DNA of 64,000 nt from Channallabes apus (lineage: Eukaryota; Chordata; Actinopteri; Siluriformes; Clariidae): positions 4,989,707 through 5,053,706 of the forward strand of contig CM060127.1 in assembly GCA_030522415.1 (NCBI GenBank). The letters are read 5' to 3'. This document shows positions 54,341 to 64,000 of the stretch, in pieces (the first letter of the stretch is position 1; each line of letters starts with the position of its first letter). The notes beneath the pieces are model-generated. The model was not told the origin of the DNA. It did no database searches and saw only the letters and a program-made list of their open reading frames with translations. The position numbers and the translations under genes are program-made.

Positions 54341-54373
54341 AAAGGCCACCGCTTAAACAATTGAAAATCTTAT

Positions 54374-54690
54374 ATGAAGAAACTAACTGCCGTACATGAA
54401 GTAATCTATGTGCAGGAAAAGAACAAGGAGGAAGAGACGCTCCGTGTCCCATCACTCCAGGAGACCAGGTCTATCTGCGAGTGGTCAGGAGGAAGTGGCA
54501 CAAGCCCAGGAGGGAGGGGCCCCGCAAAGTGTGGCAGCCACTCCAACAGTGATTCAAGTGAAAGACAAGACCGTGTGGTATCACTTGATCCATTACACGA
54601 GAGTCACAAAGAGCTATGGGTACCGAAAACGAAGGGAGAAAGAAAGAAGAACCGAACATCAGAAAAATACAAACAAAATTAAATAATTAT
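54374..54690 (+). pseudogene. ERV integrase C-terminal region
   Basis: A frame of about 100 codons, with a second overlapping frame from 54408. The charged sequence with VVRRKWHKPRREGP and WYHLIHYTRVTKSY blocks fits the SH3-like C-terminal domain of class I retroviral integrases. The two frames need a shift near 54470. Confidence 0.5.
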
Positions 54691-55787
54691 TGGAAAATAA
54701 CCAACTATTGGCACAAGTTGGATACCAAATTGCGCAGCGTTGAACACTCCGCTGCTCCAAATTAAGAATGAGAATCTGCTTAAGAGCAGCATCCACTACG
54801 GATACAAACGAGACTGACTGACTGACTGACTTCGACCAGGTTTCTCCTGAGACAATTAACAGGACAAACAATTGTACAGATTATGTGTGACAACTAACTG
54901 TGTCCTTTACATTGTATAAATGCATTTCTGTTTAACTAACACTATATTGCTTTTACAGATAAAACAGCAGCAGCGACAACTAATTTTAATTTCCTCCACA
55001 GGAAAAATGCACAAGAAGGAAGCAAGCCTTAACCAGATTATGACAATATGTAATGCCACTAAACACCGTTCTCCTTTATTCCAGGTGCAGAAATTTAATT
55101 AAAGCAGTTAATGGGTGACTTTACTGTGTCAAGTAAATTTATGAATGTGATTTATGAATTTATTAATCAAAGGTTTCTAAAATTAACAGCATTTCCTAGC
55201 AACAACAGACAAGGATGAATTTTTTGGACACAGTCATCGAGGATATCCCGAACTCAGCCATATATATCTCTAACAAGAGACTTTACTGGTTCATATATTG
55301 AAGCGTACAGTATCTTCCACGGCATGAGCCCACAATGACGTGCTGGCAACCTCTCTTGTGGGCTCCAACTGACTTCCTGCGGTGCGCAAAGCACCTGAGT
55401 TGAAGACTATTATATTACAACAAGGCTGTTTAAATGTATATCCATTCTTAAAAATTGTATTGTGTTATTGTGTAATTGTATGTTCCATTGTAGGTTATAT
55501 GATTTATCCAATTGATGTAATCCTAGAAAATCACTGTATTAAGTACATGTTCATGCCATGTTATTGAGTAATGGGAAGTACGATGTCATGGAGGTCGAGT
55601 CTTTTACTCCTATTCCTAGTCAAGGGTGGAAGGAGAGGTTTGGCCGATTCTCCACTAGAGGGCGAATTCATGGGTCAGTCATGGATAAAAGTCCAGTGAT
55701 TTAATTTAATCACCAGTTAGTATAAGGAAGACTGACTCATGGAGTCGCACTCTAGGTTAACCAATTAGTGTGGGACTTATAAGTCCC
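54691..55787 (+). other. ERV 3' region, no recognisable envelope
   Basis: Where env is expected there are only short frames (54920-55102, 55382-55567) without a recognisable transmembrane-subunit motif. Either env is lost or it is too decayed to identify. Confidence 0.5.
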
Positions 55788-55800
55788 AGAGGGGGGGATA
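55788..55800 (+). other. ERV polypurine tract
   Basis: AGAGGGGGGGATA immediately before the 3' LTR; it primes plus-strand DNA synthesis in retroviruses. Confidence 0.75.
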
Positions 55801-56142
55801 TATGGGAGAAATTTTTATTTGATTTCATTTGATTTTACTTACTTTTGGGGGGTTAGAAGATACCTTATCAGTATAAAATCGTGGATGTGTGTGTAAGCTG
55901 GGACATAGGCTTCTTTGTGTGCATTGCATATAGGAAACCCAAGCTTTACATTGGGGGGGCTAAAGACGGCCCTTTAATGAAACCAGATGTTGGAGAGAGG
56001 AGGGGCAGGCACTGCATATGTACTATAACGCACATCAACAGAATTCAGTTGCTCCACGGACACAGCTCCGGCCTTGTTGTTTGATAATAAAGGTCGTGAT
56101 CTTCTGTAAGCAAAGCCCGACTCTGAGTATTTTTCCACAACA
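55801..56142 (+). repeat. ERV 3' LTR
   Basis: 342 bp, TATGGGAGAAATTT to CCACAACA. Contains TATAAAATCG (55873) as TATA-like box and AATAAAGG (56085) as polyadenylation signal. Confidence 0.93.
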
Positions 56143-56340
56143 CTAGTTATCATATCTTCTTCTCCATAAAACATGTTAATGCTCAGTAGTATACATATAT
56201 GGTTCTTTAATGTATTTGCATTGTACCAAAATGCATTCTTTTTCAATTGCCATATACAGTATCCCAAATCACTATGGCCGTTAAAAAAATACAACAAAAA
56301 AACAACAACACATTTTTCTTTTTTTTATGAGGTGTTAGAC
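56143..56340. mobile_element. Tol2-like hAT, second copy, right part
   Basis: Reverse complement of 8320-8513. It continues the hAT interrupted at 47393. The far terminus is missing; the match ends at ATGAGGTGTTA. Confidence 0.8.
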
Positions 56341-58180
56341 CCAGACTCTGGGTCTCCATGCCCATGTGCAGGACTTACTTGCACATACCTCATAAAGATA
56401 CTGAAAAGCTTCATACTGTATAATCCAGATGTAGATCAGACACAGGTAAGGCAGTGAATAACAATAAGAAAGGGAACAATTGGTGCGAAGGTCAAGGTCA
56501 CAGGAAGAGAGCATTACACAGCATATTAATATCCACATCAGACAAGGGTTATCAAAAAATTTTTAATTATAACATCAGCATTAATGTTTAAATGTCTATG
56601 TGCTTTAAATACTCTACTATACAAACACAGGAGGATGCACTTCACCAAGAAGTAGGAAGAATAAATATTTATTTATATAAATATTTTCAGCAGAGGCTCC
56701 ACTCTTGTAGTGGAGGTGAAAAACTAGAACTGATGTTGACAGTATCATTCTGTTTTGTGATTTATGTAGAAGAAAAGTCATTAAAACAGTATAAAAATTA
56801 TATTACTGTTTACGGGATAAAATAATTAAAATGTGGTTATACAGTGAATAAACACTGACGTACAGAACATAGTTAATTTTATTATTATTTTTAAAAGATT
56901 CTGAAGAGAAAAAAAGGAAAAGATTACTTTTGGAAATTAAGAGATAAATGTTATTTAGAAATTAAAAGGTAAATGGTTTATTTTGGAATTTTTGAATAGA
57001 GGGACAGTACCAACCAGCACATAAATACTTTTTTCCATCTTTGCTCCATAGCTCAGCTCATACAACCTGCAGACAGCTAAATCAGCACAATGTGTAATAA
57101 ACTGTGAGAATCAGTAATGATGAGGATGTAAATACAAGAAAGCATTTATTACGCAGATTTTTGTGGAGGTAAATAAACTCAAACATGAGCAATATCCATA
57201 AGCAGTATCTTTTTTGTCATGGTTCCACACAAGTCCTGATTGTTTCTCCTCTCTCACACCATTTTCCTCCTCTGCCCCAGCATCGCCCCATAATAATCTA
57301 CACTTGATTTTAAATAACTATCCTTTCTCTCTCCTTCTCTATTTAAACCAGACTCTTCTCTCAGTCAGTTTGCCATATTGTCTCTCAGGATGTGTTTGAT
57401 TTTTTCAGACATTTTGCTCGTTTCCTAAATTTGTCTGTGACCCAGCCTGTTTTAGGATCTGCTCTCAGCCTGTTATACCTTGGTGTTATACCTTTCTGTC
57501 TGATTTACTGACGGCTAAATGAGGCTTCATAAGGCGCAGAGGTTTGAGTCAACTGATTGATTCCAGAAAAGTTATTTATTTAAAGACTCATTTAGCAAAC
57601 GGTTCAGTATTGACCTCTACTGGGAGATACAGTGTCAAAGTCAACTGTCGTCTATGAATATACCGAATATCCCTGTAATATAACAAACGTTCTGTTACCT
57701 TTATAACTCTAACACTACAAACCACGTATGTTTGTTGAATGAATGCAGTTTTTATTCAAACACCTCACACCATATTGTTTTTCTTTAAATATTGATCTTT
57801 CACATACTCACAAATCAAACTACCTACAACAATCCACAAAATACAGCCTGTTCCACATCCGTCTACCAAGGAAATGAAACTTGGATTAAAACTGAAGTGT
57901 ATCTAATAAACTGGGGAGTCATTTTGGTCATTCACATTATTATTATTGCAATCTGGTCATGTGAAGACATTGGTTCTGTGCTAGGTATGAGACTGACTTC
58001 TGCCAAAGACATGTTGATCAACAAAAATAAGAAAAACTGATCAGATTCTTTTTTTTAAGATTCTGAAGCGAGATTCTGAAGAAAGATTACTTTTGGAAAT
58101 TTTGAAATTAAAATGGAATTAAAATTAAAATGGTTTATTTTGGAATGTTGGAAGTTTTGAATAGAGGGACAGTTTCCCTT
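56341..58180. other. No gene recognised
   Basis: AT-rich DNA with short frames lacking domains. GAATAGAGGGACAGT occurs twice (56994 and 58158), with TTACTTTTGGAAATT around 56925 and 58087, so part of it (about 56920-57010 and 58080-58170) is a diverged local duplication. Confidence 0.5.
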
Positions 58181-58189
58181 TGTTTACAC

Positions 58190-58830
58190 AGATCCTGACC
58201 CCCTGAAACTTGACATTGACCCCCATCAGCTGTCCAATTATAGGCCAATATCAAACCTCCCTTTATCTCCATAATCCTAGAAAAGGTTGTAGCACAGCAG
58301 TTATTTTCCTATCTCCATAGAAATAACATTGATGAATGTATCAGTCAGGATTTAGGCCTCATCACAGGACAGAGACGGCACTAAGTTGGAAATGACTGCC
58401 TACTGATCTCTGATTAGGGTTGCATATCTCTGCTTGTGTTACATGCCACCTTTTGAAACCATTGATCAGACTACTTTGCTTTATAGATTAGAAAATGTAA
58501 TAGGAATTAAGGGAGTAGCCCTCTCCTGGCTTAGATCTTTTTGGTTTTTAGCCCCATTGATATTTTCTCTTGAAAATAGACCTTATTGTGATTATAAATT
58601 CCAGACAGAATTCTTTCATCCTAGAAACATTTCCATGATAAGGAATATAATGTAAAGTATTTGCAGAAAAATTATCTCCTGGGCTCCCAGTGATCCAGAC
58701 CCCCCTCTGTCCTCTGGACCTGTCTGACTCATCATGGTGCCCCGCTTCTCATTGCATCACTCAAAGCATGGAGGCTAGTGTGGTCAGTTGCTCAATAGTT
58801 CAGGACTGAAATTCCTACAAACAGTTTTGT
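58190..58830 (+). mobile_element. Rex1-like LINE fragment, degenerate
   Basis: The plus strand has the RT block NYRPISNLPL (58240) and later FETIDQTTLLYRLENVIGIK (58448) with ALSWLRS, equivalent to 44400-44490 of the longer LINE. 58690-58830 matches the 3' untranslated region (GTGATCCAGACCCCCCTCTG). Many stops and deletions. Confidence 0.75.
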
Positions 58831-59585
58831 ACCTGATCCTGCTAGCATCCTGGTCACAAATTGCCTTGCTTGACATTGCTTAATGGGATGCAATGACTGT
58901 GCCCTAACAGAATTGTAAGTACAAGGACAGATGGATGATACTTGGATGTCAAATAGATGACAGAACCCCACTTCCATCCCACAGCAAAAGTGTCACAGCA
59001 CATCTCTGGTCAGTTCCTTAGTGTCAGAGTCTGTGACAAAATGAGGCAGAGTTCATATTGAGGCTTGATGACTGGAGCATGGGTCATGAGTTTAGCATGA
59101 GGACTATGATAGAACTTGGTATGGGCACTGTGCCAAACTTGGGGCAGACATTGAGTTGGCACTTGGCATGGTGACTGGGGTAGTTCTCAAGATGGGTGCC
59201 AGCATGGTTCTTCTAATTCGTATGTGACTAAAACTTGTCTACGGCTAGGATTCTGGACATGAGAGCCTGACTTGTGTGCTTTTGGAGAGAGCTTGACTGA
59301 ACTGGCACATTGCATTGTCCAGAGAGTGTAGCTTGTAGCAAAGCTCTGCTGTCAGACTTTCATCATTGTGTGGTGCAGGGAGCCATTCTGTCAGCCTCAC
59401 TCTGGACAGCATGATGCTCTGGGCTGTAAGCCTTTTCTTAGGGCATGTTTAGGGAAGTCTTTCTCTCTGCCTCACCTTGGACACCTTGGTATTCTGTTGC
59501 TCCTGCTGATTTGCTAGCTGTCGCACTGAGTAGCTGCCCCCCCCCCCACCCCACACCCCATATTTGAAAACATGAAATAAATTCA
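58831..59585. other. No gene recognised
   Basis: 59040-59260 shows loosely repeated ACTTGGCATGG/GAACTTGG phrases. A C-run lies at 59539-59549. Confidence 0.5.
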
Positions 59586-59590
59586 AATAC

Positions 59591-59950
59591 AGTGGCTTGC
59601 AAAAGTATTTGGCCCCCGACGGTGACTCTGGATGAGCTGCAGAGATCTACAGGTCAGGTGGGGGAATCTGTCCACAGGACAACTATTAGTCGTGTACTGC
59701 AGAAAGTTGGCCTTTATGGAAGAGTGGCAAAACTATAAGAAGTCCCATTTGCAGTTTGCCACAAGCCATGTGGGGCCACACATGTTATTTATTTGTAAAA
59801 AATGTTTGGAATCATGTATGATTTTCGTTCCACTTCTCACGTGTACACCACTTTGTATTGGTCTTTCAATAAAATTGATTCATGTTTGTGGCTGTAATGT
59901 GACAAAATGTGGAAAAGTTGAAGGGGGCCGAATACTTTGGCTTTTACTTT
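59591..59950 (+). mobile_element. Tc1-family internal deletion derivative
   Basis: It starts CAGTGGCTTGCAAAAGTATT, another fish Tc1 terminus, then encodes VTLDELQRSTGQVGESVHRT and VLQKVGLYGR, from the DNA-binding half of a Tc1 transposase. The catalytic half is missing. The right part (GGGGGCCGAATACTTTGG) resembles the other terminus without its last bases. Confidence 0.7.
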
Positions 59951-60029
59951 TTCAATTACTTGCCTGAGTCATCTTGAAGACCTACTTATAGTTGGAGATC
60001 TCATCATATCTAACCACTCATTTTAGAGA

Positions 60030-60233
60030 GGGAGAGAGAGAGAATTACATATGGTCACATAATGTAAGGTGAACGTATATTTAGTTCAGCGTGCAAGCAG
60101 GGACTCCGGCAGGACTAACTCTGACAGCATAACTAAAAGGGAGAGCGATATAGAAACACAGGGATCCTTGAGAAGTCAAGCAATCAGTCACTCCACCGTC
60201 AACAAATCTGAGAGCTCAATGAGAGTGGGGAAC
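60030..60233 (-). mobile_element. Rex1 3' untranslated fragment
   Basis: GACAGCATAACTAAAAGGGA and CAATGAGAGTGGGGAA match 43210-43325. A solo LTR follows immediately. Confidence 0.7.
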
Positions 60234-60658
60234 TGTTGTGTCCGAAGTGTGTCCGAGCTAAATTATAAGCTAAACAAATAAGAGTTATTTCTTGTTGGTC
60301 CGCTGCACCTTGATTTACTTACCATCAGGCCCGATCGACCGGGAGAGAAAAACATACACACATGCAGGCATGATGTCTGAAGAACTCTGTTTATTCTCAA
60401 CAGAACGAGCACATTTAAACGGTGCTACATCCAAGAACCAGTCATTAACATGTCAGTCATAGAGGGACCCGGAGACAGACAGGAGAGAGGAAATACATTT
60501 ACATCCTCCTGATTAAACAAAAGGGTTCTAGCAGACAAGAGCCATTTGGATGTATCCTCATCTGGATACAGGATATAGAAGGTGTTACCACATAAGGCAT
60601 GAGGAAGCACAGTGAGGGGTCTGTTCTCAAGGCACAGGAATCTTCTTATTAGATTACA
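60234..60658 (-). mobile_element. Candidate solo LTR
   Basis: The minus strand reads TGTAATCTAATAAGAAG to GGACACAACA, 425 bp, with AGAATAAACAGAGTTC (about 60390) as polyadenylation region. TG...CA ends fit an LTR. No target duplication is visible because the right side abuts the next element. Confidence 0.5.
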
Positions 60659-60659
60659 G

Positions 60660-61382
60660 TGTAACGCTTGGATTTATAAAACCGCTTGGTTACACAAGAA
60701 CAACGGATTCGGAAATCTAAACAGGGGCTTGATAACAACACTTCCGGTATTGCGCAACCACAGCTGGACAAAACACGACGCGACTCAAAACAATTATAAT
60801 AAATTAAACCAAGTGTATTATACAGACAGAATAAAGAAATAAACAAACACGGTGCACCACAAACCAATATATACAAATATAATACAAATATAATACAAAT
60901 ATAATACAAATATAATACAAATCGAAAAAAGAGTGTGTGTGATGTATGCGGGTGTGTGAGTGTGTGTATGAAAGTCCAGTGTCTGAAAAACGGCAAAAGG
61001 TATGAATGGGTGGAGTAGGAGAGATGGCTCGATCTCACCAAATGACGATGGTAGGTCTGGGAGATCGAGAAACGGAAGGAGCTGGGTACTGAATGAAATT
61101 AAACCAAAATAATCCACAATCAGTCTCTCAGTCTCTCTCAAAAAGCAGCGCGCTGTCTTCATCTCTCCGTTCCGGCCTCAATGCCGGTTCCGGCTTTATG
61201 CCGGATCATGTGACCCACGTCACTTCCGGGTTCCTTTGCGTCGCGATCGCGCATGCGCGGGAACTTGCCCGGTGACCAAACCACTGTCCCTGGGGAAAAA
61301 GAAACCGCTAGGGCACGCCTTAGGCCACAGGTGAGCAGCATTAGCTCCAAGACCAATTTCCCTGTTGTGTGGCTGTGCTACA
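60660..61382 (-). repeat. Gypsy C 3' LTR
   Basis: 723 bp; ends TGTAGCACAGCC and CGTTACA on the minus strand. It has four copies of ATACAAATATA-type repeats (60880-60920) where the 5' LTR has two. Otherwise nearly identical to 63494-64000, so the insertion is young. Contains the palindromic GCGCATGCGC (61249) in a GC-rich part. Frames within are shadows. Confidence 0.9.
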
Positions 61383-61832
61383 TAGACCCCCCCCCCCAAG
61401 CCTCCGGCGTCTGAGGAGAACGTCCGCACAAGCACTTTAAATTCGCCACACGATACCGATCGGCTTTTTGTGGGTATCCCCAAGACCTTGTGTATTTATT
61501 CGGTCCTCTTTGTACTTCTGCTGGACCCTCCCACTGGGGCGCTCGCCTTGCAGAATATCTTTTTGTTGTGGAGGAGTGTGGTTGAGCTTTTCTCCACACC
61601 AGTTCTCCCGGTTGAAAGTGCGCTGCTTTCCTCCGGGTATTGTGATATCTGGCTTGTGTGGCTTCTAGTTGTTGTGCTCTTTGTTGCACCTCCTCCTGGA
61701 TAAGTCTTTGTCGGGATGGCGATGAATGTCCTGTCTTGTGTCGGTGGCACATGCTGCAAGCTCTAGTGTAATGCCAGACGTCCTTCCGCACCGTCGGCCA
61801 CCACGCCACCTCTAATAACCTCAGCAGGGTCT
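61378..61832 (-). pseudogene. Gypsy C integrase remnant (zinc region joined to C-terminus)
   Basis: The minus frame MAWWPTVRKDVWHYTRACSM gives the Cys pair of the integrase zinc region; it then passes directly to EEVQQRAQQLEATQARYHN and FQPGELVWRK, the C-terminal part. The whole DDE core is deleted. A frameshift near 61830 (after IHWEDTGDN) separates it from the gag-fused part. Confidence 0.8.
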
Positions 61833-63419
61833 TCAGTTGTCCCCAGTGTCCTCCCAGTGGATTGTTGTGATAATAACTTTTTTTGTAAAAAAAAAGTTTT
61901 TTGTAAGCGACTGGGGGACTACTAGCTGAAGTTTCTCTCCTTCCCTCACTGGTACCCGGCGATATAACATGCCCTGATGACCTTCGAAGGTGACCCTTTG
62001 ATCTTGTATGCCTCTTTGATGATCTTTGGAGAGCAGCTTCGTGATCGTTGGGTCGTTCTGTTGGGCTCTGCTAATCTCGCTCAGGTCGCTCGGGAAGTTG
62101 GAGGCCTCTTTAGTGGATGTGGTGGGTAGACGTAGGGTGTCAGCTCCTTTCAGCGGCGGGGGTGCTCGGGGTATGGCATCTGAACCCGGAATAAAGCGGT
62201 CCACGCCGTCTTTCTCTCCCCTAGCGCCTCTCTCCACCTGCTTTTCCCCGGTGCTCGCCGCTCCTCTTAACGCCACTCTCGTGTTGATGTTCTCCCTGGA
62301 TTGCCCCACTTGTTCTTCATCGGAGATATCAGGTTTCCCCATGAGACAGAGGGCGGGGTGGTCATCGGCGAAGTCTCCGTGGCGTTGCGTTGGCTGCTGT
62401 ACCGGAGACCTCAGGTTGTCTTCCTCTTCGTCGAGGTCGTCGTCCAGTATGAACGCTGCCATGAACGCCTGTTTAAAAGACTGCCAGTCCTTTACCTTGC
62501 CCTTCTCCGTCTTCCACCAACTGAGAGCTGGCCCTCGGAGAACTGTGCCGAGGGTTCCCAGCAGCTCTGGTCGGGTCAGGGGTCTGATCTCCATATACTT
62601 CTCCGCTTGTTCGATGAAGTTCCTCACCTCAGCTGTCTCTGACGCGTCGCAGAAGGCTGGGAACTCCACACAGATGGATGGATGAGCATGCAGAGAAGAA
62701 GAAGAAGAAAGTGGGGAGGAGAGCAGAGCCGAAGAGTGTGCTGGAACACCAGGAGGAACGTCGGCGATGGCATGAGTGCTTGGTGGCTTTACCTTGGCCG
62801 TCGCTGTAGTGGTTGGAGTGCTGGGCAGATGTTGTGCAGGAGATGGAGGGGATGCAGGGGTGCAGGCCTGTAACCTGTGTGTGGTGGGCGTACTAGTGAG
62901 ACGCAGTCTCTTCATCCGGTTTTCCCAGATGACGTCCCGTCGCAGAAAACAGTCAACGATGGCTCTCTCCATTTTTACGAGAGCCTCCTGGCAGTAGCGC
63001 TGCAGCCCTTCCAGGCTCGCGTCCACTGCGTCACGAAAACTGAGTTCCCTGTTGAGACTGCTGTCCATGGATTGTCTATAATCCAGCTCCATGGAGCTCA
63101 CTTTATCAGTAAGCGCCACCATGTCCAGCTTGCATTGATTAAGTTCAGTCTGTAGTGTGTGTACTACCCCAATATCAGACCCATGAACAATAAAATCATC
63201 ATCATCATCATTATTGTCATTATCATGGCTATCTGATATATATAGTGAACTAATCAATGCAGTTAATTCGGTTGTAGGGTTACGGCGTGTATTAAATGCA
63301 TCCTCTACTTCTACCGGCATGTTATTATGCACTACACAGTCGGCCTTAGCAGCACTACCAGCATTAGCCTTAGCATTAGCTTTAGCACTAGCATTAGCAA
63401 TGTTAACATTAGCGTCCAT
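61833..63419 (-). CDS. Gypsy C gag fused to integrase N-terminus
   Basis: Open for 528 codons from ATG 63419 (MDANVNIANASAKAN); the frame continues upstream into the LTR, but that part is not expected to be translated. Order: an Ala/Asn/Lys-rich start, an acidic stretch (DNNDDDDDF), a coiled coil (63150-62900), a Pro/Ser/Thr-rich linker, the retrotransposon gag domain (FCDASETAEVRNFIEQAEK to LRGPALSWWKTEKGKVKDW, about 62660-62500), and a final part LSEISRAQQNDPTITKLL with VVPQSL, which is the front of the Gypsy integrase zinc domain. The junction near 62100 is an internal deletion. Gag would form the particle; whether this hybrid assembles is unknown. Confidence 0.8.
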   Translation of the reverse strand: MDANVNIANASAKANAKANAGSAAKADCVVHNNMPVEVEDAFNTRRNPTTELTALISSLYISDSHDNDNNDDDDDFIVHGSDIGVVHTLQTELNQCKLDMVALTDKVSSMELDYRQSMDSSLNRELSFRDAVDASLEGLQRYCQEALVKMERAIVDCFLRRDVIWENRMKRLRLTSTPTTHRLQACTPASPPSPAQHLPSTPTTTATAKVKPPSTHAIADVPPGVPAHSSALLSSPLSSSSSLHAHPSICVEFPAFCDASETAEVRNFIEQAEKYMEIRPLTRPELLGTLGTVLRGPALSWWKTEKGKVKDWQSFKQAFMAAFILDDDLDEEEDNLRSPVQQPTQRHGDFADDHPALCLMGKPDISDEEQVGQSRENINTRVALRGAASTGEKQVERGARGEKDGVDRFIPGSDAIPRAPPPLKGADTLRLPTTSTKEASNFPSDLSEISRAQQNDPTITKLLSKDHQRGIQDQRVTFEGHQGMLYRRVPVREGEKLQLVVPQSLTKNFFFTKKVIITTIHWEDTGDN

Positions 63420-63493
63420 CTTGTTCAGCCACATTACACAAAACCGGAAAATATCCCAAAATACAGATTCCCCGTGCGTACGGGCCACCACTA

Positions 63494-64000
63494 TGTAACG
63501 CTTGGATTTATAAAACCGCTTGGTTACACAAGAACAACGGATTCGGGAATCTAAACAGGGGCTTGATAACAACACTTCCGGTATTGCGCAACCACAGCTG
63601 GACAAAACACGACGCGACTCAAAACAATTATAATAAATTAAACCAAGTGTATTATACAGACAGAATAAAGAAATAAACAAACACGGTGCACCACAAACCA
63701 ATATATACAAATATAATACAAATATAATACAAATCGAAAAAAGAGTGTGTGTGATGTATGCGGGTGTGTGAGTGTGTGTATGAAAGTCCAGTGTCTGAAA
63801 AACGGCAAAAGGTATGAATGGGTGGAGTAGGAGAGATGGCTCGATCTCACCAAATGACGATGGTAGGTCTGGGAGATCGAGAAACGGAAGGAGCTGGGTA
63901 CTGAATGAAATTAAACCAAAATAATCCACAATCAGTCTCTCAGTCTCTCTCAAAAAGCAGCGCGCTGTCTTCATCTCTCCGTCCCGGCCTCAATGCCGGT
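63494..64000 (-). repeat. Gypsy C 5' LTR, cut by window edge
   Basis: Matches 60660-61180 almost base for base apart from a repeat-number difference. Runs beyond position 64000. Confidence 0.9.

Larger units (their letters stand above)
47394..56142 (+). mobile_element. Endogenous retrovirus, decayed, with both LTRs
   Basis: LTRs at 47394-47736 and 55801-56142, a primer site and polypurine tract at the right places, and a 4-bp duplication CTAG (47390-47393, 56143-56146). The empty site is seen in the hAT copy at 8510-8513. The gag, protease, RT, RNase H and integrase regions are recognisable in order but full of stops and frame breaks. The domain motifs resemble gamma/epsilon-type (class I-like) retroviruses of vertebrates. 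A 4-bp duplication is usual for that group. No envelope could be recognised. Confidence 0.85.
60660..64000 (-). mobile_element. Gypsy element C, internal-deletion derivative
   Basis: Minus-strand element with LTRs at 60660-61382 (3') and 63494 to beyond the edge (5'). After the 5' LTR come TAGTGGTGGCCCGTACG (primer-site-like), gag, integrase ends and a G-rich polypurine tract (61385-61400) next to the 3' LTR. Protease, RT, RNase H and the integrase core are absent. Because both LTRs and a long gag frame remain, it could be moved by a full-length relative. Confidence 0.88.

Noticed and set aside
60649..61162. ORFs of 114-130 codons repeated at 63638-63974
   Set aside because: Both lie within the Gypsy C LTRs and are copies of the same non-coding sequence.
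62026..62685. 219-codon plus-strand ORF
   Set aside because: Antisense shadow of the Gypsy C gag frame.

Overview
This window is vertebrate nuclear DNA, almost certainly from a teleost fish. The evidence is the repeat content: Tc1 transposons with ~210-bp inverted repeats, Tol2-like hAT termini (CAGAGGTGT...), a tRNA-derived SINE, Rex1/Babar-type LINE tails, Harbinger with a split transposase gene, Gypsy elements, and an intact gene of the very large interferon-inducible GTPase (GVIN/VLIG) family, which is expanded in fishes. Species cannot be told from the sequence. There are no prokaryotic features. Most of the 64 kb is nested transposable-element (TE) DNA.

Layout. 1-16.6 kb is framed by a long inverted repeat (arms 1-4722 and 15178-16575) whose outer parts carry tRNA-Glu-like sequences. 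The left arm was later hit by a SINE and by a 2.9-kb hAT element with a second element nested in it. The loop holds Harbinger remains (5.5-7.2 kb) and a 4.0-kb hAT element (8093-12123) that carries a Tc1 copy, a solo LTR and a LINE tail. This hAT sits inside a partial copy of the region found upstream of the GVIN gene. 17.8-23.5 kb is a second inverted-repeat structure, also with tRNA-like arms; it contains a small three-exon TE-derived transcription unit (18.3-20.3 kb). 23.8-30.8 kb is a minus-strand pile of two Gypsy elements, the younger split by a hAT with a perfect 8-bp target duplication. 31-36.7 kb is the upstream region of the GVIN gene, filled by a Rex1 tail, a Helentron-like element with a palindromic tandem array, and a Tc1 copy broken by an LTR.

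The one clearly intact host gene is the GVIN-like GTPase at 37018-41763 (+), probably the giant coding exon of a gene with upstream non-coding exon(s). A solo LTR with a perfect 5-bp duplication lies 156 bp past its stop codon. A 5'-truncated Rex1 LINE (42.6-44.6 kb) and a MITE (45.4-46.3 kb) follow. A decayed but structurally complete endogenous retrovirus (47394-56142) has two ~343-bp LTRs, a 4-bp duplication, a probable tRNA-Ser primer site and an unusual hairpin array in its leader. The end of the window holds LINE and Tc1 fragments, a solo LTR and a Gypsy deletion derivative (60660 to the edge) that keeps gag and integrase ends but has lost protease, reverse transcriptase and RNase H.

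The insertion order can be read from several filled/empty site pairs inside the window, because the GVIN-upstream region and the Tol2-like hAT are each present more than once. The observations most worth a second look are the palindromic array of the Helentron-like element, the hairpin repeats in the retroviral leader, the four 36-nt repeats that reiterate a primer-binding-like sequence, and the GVIN coding fragment carried in two upstream-region copies.
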